NCBI GenBank assembly: GCA_038239195.1
Contig: JBBSEZ010000369.1
Location: forward strand, 1 to 10,119
Direction of reading: 5' to 3'
Source: JBBSEZ01 sp038239195
Lineage (GTDB): Bacteria; Planctomycetota; Planctomycetia; Gemmatales; Gemmataceae
DNA: 10,119 nucleotides
Both the position numbers and the translations under genes were made by a program. Below are positions 7,297-10,119 of this stretch, in pieces (within the stretch, counting starts at the first letter, position 1; each line of letters begins with the position of its first letter). Below the pieces are notes generated by a model. The model did no database searches. It had not been told where the DNA came from and saw nothing but the letters and a program-made list of their open reading frames with translations.

Positions 7297-7355
7297 AATG
7301 TAGGCCGCGACTCCGTCGCGGATTGCGGGACCGCGACGGAGTCGCGGCCTACATT
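7297..7355. repeat. Perfect 25-bp stem-loop repeat after the EF-hand gene
   Basis: Arms 7297-7321 and 7331-7355 are exact reverse complements around a 9-nt loop (ATTGCGGGA). The stem starts 1 nt after the TGA of the EF-hand gene. Each arm contains its own hairpin: CCGCGAC, TCC, GTCGCGG (7305-7321), mirrored on the right. It lacks a following T-run, so Rho-independent termination is possible but not textbook. The architecture resembles the element at 5490-5543 although the core sequence differs. Confidence 0.9.
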
Positions 7356-7393
7356 GGCGGCCCGGCGCATGGCGGAAAACGACAACCCGTTCC

Positions 7394-7438
7394 TTGACGC
7401 GCCCCCTCCGTGCGATGACAATTCCAGAAGGGCGCGTC
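7394..7438 (+). promoter_or_regulatory. Candidate promoter with overlapping inverted repeat, upstream of the TM/MoxR operon
   Basis: TTGACG (7394-7399) and GACAAT (7417-7422) are 17 nt apart, matching sigma70 elements at 5/6 and 4/6 positions, which would start RNA near 7430, some 28 nt before the ATG at 7458. A 9-bp perfect inverted repeat, GACGCGCCC (7396-7404) and GGGCGCGTC (7430-7438), overlaps the -35 and brackets the -10. It could be a split operator, or an RNA hairpin if transcription starts upstream. Prediction from sequence only. Confidence 0.4.
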
Positions 7439-7457
7439 GAGCAACCGAGGGCGGAGC

Positions 7458-8849
7458 ATGAAGACCCACGAAGAACGGGCGATCGATCACTTCCGCCAGC
7501 GCCTGGGAGCTCTGCTGGTGGTGCGTCACGCCCTGACCGCCCTGACGCTCTGGGCGTTCGCGTGGGGCACGGCCGTCCTGGCGCTGCGCGCCGGGCTCTC
7601 CGTCTCGCGCGAATCGCTGCTCTGGGGCCTGCTCACCCTGCCCGTCGCGCTGGTCCCCGCCGTGGTGCTGGCCCTGCGGCGCCTGCCGGAGCGCTCCGCC
7701 GTCCGCGCGCTCCTCGATCGTTACAGCGGCTGTGGCGGGCTCTTGATGGCGGGGGAGGACGTGCCCCTCGGCGGCTGGGAACGCAAGCTCCCGCTGGTCG
7801 ATCAGCCGCGCCTGCGCTGGCAATCCAGCCGGGCGTGGGGCCTCCTGGGCGCGGCGGCCTGCTTCGTGCTGCTTTGCTTCTTCCTGCCGAGCAGCCTGGC
7901 CGACCTGGGCCACGGCCCGCGCCTTGAGATCGACCGCGAGACCGCCCGGCTCGCCGAGCAACTCGACGTGCTCAAGAACGAGAAGGCCCTCACGCCCGAG
8001 CGCGCCGAGGAGCTCAAGCGCGAGCTGGAGCAGGTGCGCCGCGACGCGCGCGGCAAGGGCCCCGCCAAGACGCTCGAAGCGCTCGACCACCTGCAGAACA
8101 CCACCAACAAGGCGGCGCGCGAGGCGTCGTCGTCGATGGCCCGGCAGCGCGAGGGCCTGGCGCGGGCCGAGGCCCTCGCCGACCTGCTCACGAGGAAGCG
8201 CTCGTCCCTCGGCGGCAAGGGGCTGGCCGAGGGCATGGCGCAACTGGCCCTGTTGACGCGGAAGGCCGGCCTGGAGGACGAACTGCTCCGCAAGGGGCTC
8301 GACCCGCGCCTCCTCGACGCCCTTCGCAAGGGGGCCGGGCTCTCCGACGCCGATCTGGAGAAGTTTGCCCGGTCGATGGCGGGGCACAACGGCGACCTGG
8401 CGCGGCGGGCCGAGCGCCTCTTCGCGGCGCGGCTGATCGACCGCGAGGCGCTGGAGCGCTGCCTCAAGGGGGGCAAGTGCGACGAGGCCGCGCTCACAGC
8501 CTACCTGGAGGCCAACTGCAAGGGGCTGTGCAAGTCGCTGGCGCTGACCAACCGGCTCGGGCGCGGCGGAAGTTCGCGAGGCCCCGGGGCGGCCAAGTTG
8601 ACGTTCGGCGACGAGAGCAAGGCGGACGGCGTCAAGTTCAAGGAGGAGGCGCTGCCGCCCGGCTCGCTGCGCGAGTCGGAGTTGCGCGGCATCGGCAAGG
8701 CGCTGCCGAAGGTCGGCGGCGCCCCCCCGGCCAGTTCGGGCGCCCTTGCCGGCGCGCGCGCCGACGGCGGGTCGTCGGCCGCGCCGGTCGTGTTGCCGCG
8801 CCACCGCGACGCGGTGCAGCGCTACTTCGACCGGCCGGCGCCCAAGTGA
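7458..8849 (+). CDS. Three-TM membrane protein with long helical tail, partner of MoxR
   Basis: 463 residues; I do not recognise a named family. Hydrophobic segments at about 25-45, 54-74 and 128-147 suggest three membrane passes. The basic loop between the second and third (RRLPERSAVRALLDRY) suggests it is cytoplasmic, which would place the remaining 315 residues outside the cytoplasm. Residues about 155-250 are heptad-like and rich in Glu, Arg and Leu (TPERAEELKRELEQVRRDA), probably coiled coil. Four cysteines at 335, 341, 354 and 358 (C-x5-C-x12-C-x3-C) form a compact cluster. Residues 370-445 are Gly/Ser/Ala-rich and probably disordered, and the protein ends with VVLPRHRDAVQRYFDR, which resembles tails I associate with planctomycete MoxR-operon membrane proteins. 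The start is supported by GAGGG (7447-7451) 6 nt before the ATG. The moxR gene follows after 45 nt, so a shared operon and an envelope-associated role are inferred. Confidence 0.8.
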   Translation: MKTHEERAIDHFRQRLGALLVVRHALTALTLWAFAWGTAVLALRAGLSVSRESLLWGLLTLPVALVPAVVLALRRLPERSAVRALLDRYSGCGGLLMAGEDVPLGGWERKLPLVDQPRLRWQSSRAWGLLGAAACFVLLCFFLPSSLADLGHGPRLEIDRETARLAEQLDVLKNEKALTPERAEELKRELEQVRRDARGKGPAKTLEALDHLQNTTNKAAREASSSMARQREGLARAEALADLLTRKRSSLGGKGLAEGMAQLALLTRKAGLEDELLRKGLDPRLLDALRKGAGLSDADLEKFARSMAGHNGDLARRAERLFAARLIDREALERCLKGGKCDEAALTAYLEANCKGLCKSLALTNRLGRGGSSRGPGAAKLTFGDESKADGVKFKEEALPPGSLRESELRGIGKALPKVGGAPPASSGALAGARADGGSSAAPVVLPRHRDAVQRYFDRPAPK

Positions 8850-8894
8850 TCGAGGCGTGGTCGGTAACCTCCTGTCTTCCGTTCGAGCACCTCA

Positions 8895-9942
<1,048 letters not shown>

Positions 9943-9950
<8 letters not shown>

Positions 9951-10119
9951 CAGTCGTGGGACACACGTGCTCGCCGCTTCCCGTGGAGAAGGCGTAGGGT
10001 GGGCCGATTCTTCGAGGCCCTCTTGCTCCCCTCTCCCCGAGTACAGGGAGAGGGGGGCAAGATGCCCCTCACCCCCAACCCCTCTCCCCGAGTACAGGGA
10101 GAGGGGGGCAAGATGCCCC
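9943..10119 (+). CDS. Open frame overlapping the moxR stop, running off the window (uncertain)
   Basis: An ATG at 9943 overlaps the end of moxR (ATGAGTAA) and has a strong ribosome site, GGAGG (9932-9936), 6 nt before it, exactly as expected for a translationally coupled next gene. The frame stays open to the window end. It begins MSNSRGTHVLAASRGEGV and soon enters a palindromic repeat whose 51-nt period keeps the frame, giving two copies of PLPEYRERGARCP. In MoxR operons a DUF58 gene usually follows here, and nothing in these 59 residues looks like DUF58. It may be a true gene with a repeat insertion near its start, a decayed start, or chance. Confidence 0.3.
10028..10119. repeat. 51-bp-period tandem palindromic repeat at the window end
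   Basis: A 41-nt unit occurs at 10028-10068 and again, identically, at 10079-10119, separated by a 10-nt spacer (TCACCCCCAA). Each unit holds a 10-bp hairpin CCCCTCTCCC / GGGAGAGGGG with an 8-nt loop CGAGTACA (10028-10055 in copy one), then a small GGGGC / GCCCC hairpin around AAGAT. The pattern CTCACCCCCAACCCCTCTCC is one I have met as a dispersed intergenic repeat in diverse bacteria, not verified here. The second copy ends exactly at the window edge, so the array may continue. Confidence 0.85.

Noticed and set aside
6030..8804. A 924-residue minus-strand open frame antisense to the EF-hand and TM-protein genes
   Set aside because: Its translation is Arg/Ala/Gly/Gln-rich without any recognisable domain, it crosses the stem-loop and promoter gap, and both sense genes have clear families or features and ribosome sites. 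Very high GC at third positions removes antisense stops.
10028..10119. Possible CRISPR array
   Set aside because: A 41-nt palindromic unit with a 10-nt spacer and only two visible copies does not fit repeat/spacer lengths, and no cas gene is near.

Overview
The window reads as chromosomal DNA of a high-GC planctomycete, most likely of the Gemmata/Gemmataceae type. This is inferred from gene content, not from a database search. The pointers are a DUF1559 protein, a secreted multi-EF-hand protein, a surface protein combining a 'choice-of-anchor Q' end with DUF4214 repeats, and a MoxR ATPase preceded by a membrane protein with a long helical tail. Each intergenic gap also carries dense palindromic repeats of a kind I associate with these genomes.

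Layout. (1) 2-1168, plus strand: the 3' end of a large exported or surface protein. (2) 1253-3571, minus strand: an HD-GYP protein followed by a CPBP-family intramembrane protease. The 156-nt gap between them is filled by a 42-bp inverted repeat built of octamers. (3) 3572-3818: a divergent intergenic region with a good sigma70-like promoter for the plus-strand gene. (4) 3819-5438: an exported DUF1559 protein with a long extra N-terminal domain. (5) 5439-5603: a gap holding one palindrome nested inside a second inverted repeat. (6) 5604-7295: an exported protein with about ten EF-hand loops. (7) 7296-7457: a perfect 25-bp stem-loop repeat directly after the stop codon, then a candidate promoter with an inverted repeat. 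(8) 7458-9950: a three-TM protein and a MoxR ATPase, presumably the start of the usual MoxR/DUF58/VWA operon. (9) 9943-10119: an ATG with a strong Shine-Dalgarno overlaps the moxR stop, but the frame runs into a 51-bp tandem palindromic repeat instead of an obvious DUF58 sequence.

Functional links. The HD-GYP/CPBP pair and the TM/MoxR pair look like two transcription units. The DUF1559 and EF-hand genes are exported-protein genes of unknown role and may be co-transcribed. I see no tRNA, rRNA, CRISPR array, transposase, phage gene or recognisable defence system. The most interesting material is the set of structured repeats (at least three kinds, one in almost every same-direction gap) and the odd junction after moxR. 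I do not see convincing evidence for a wholly new system.
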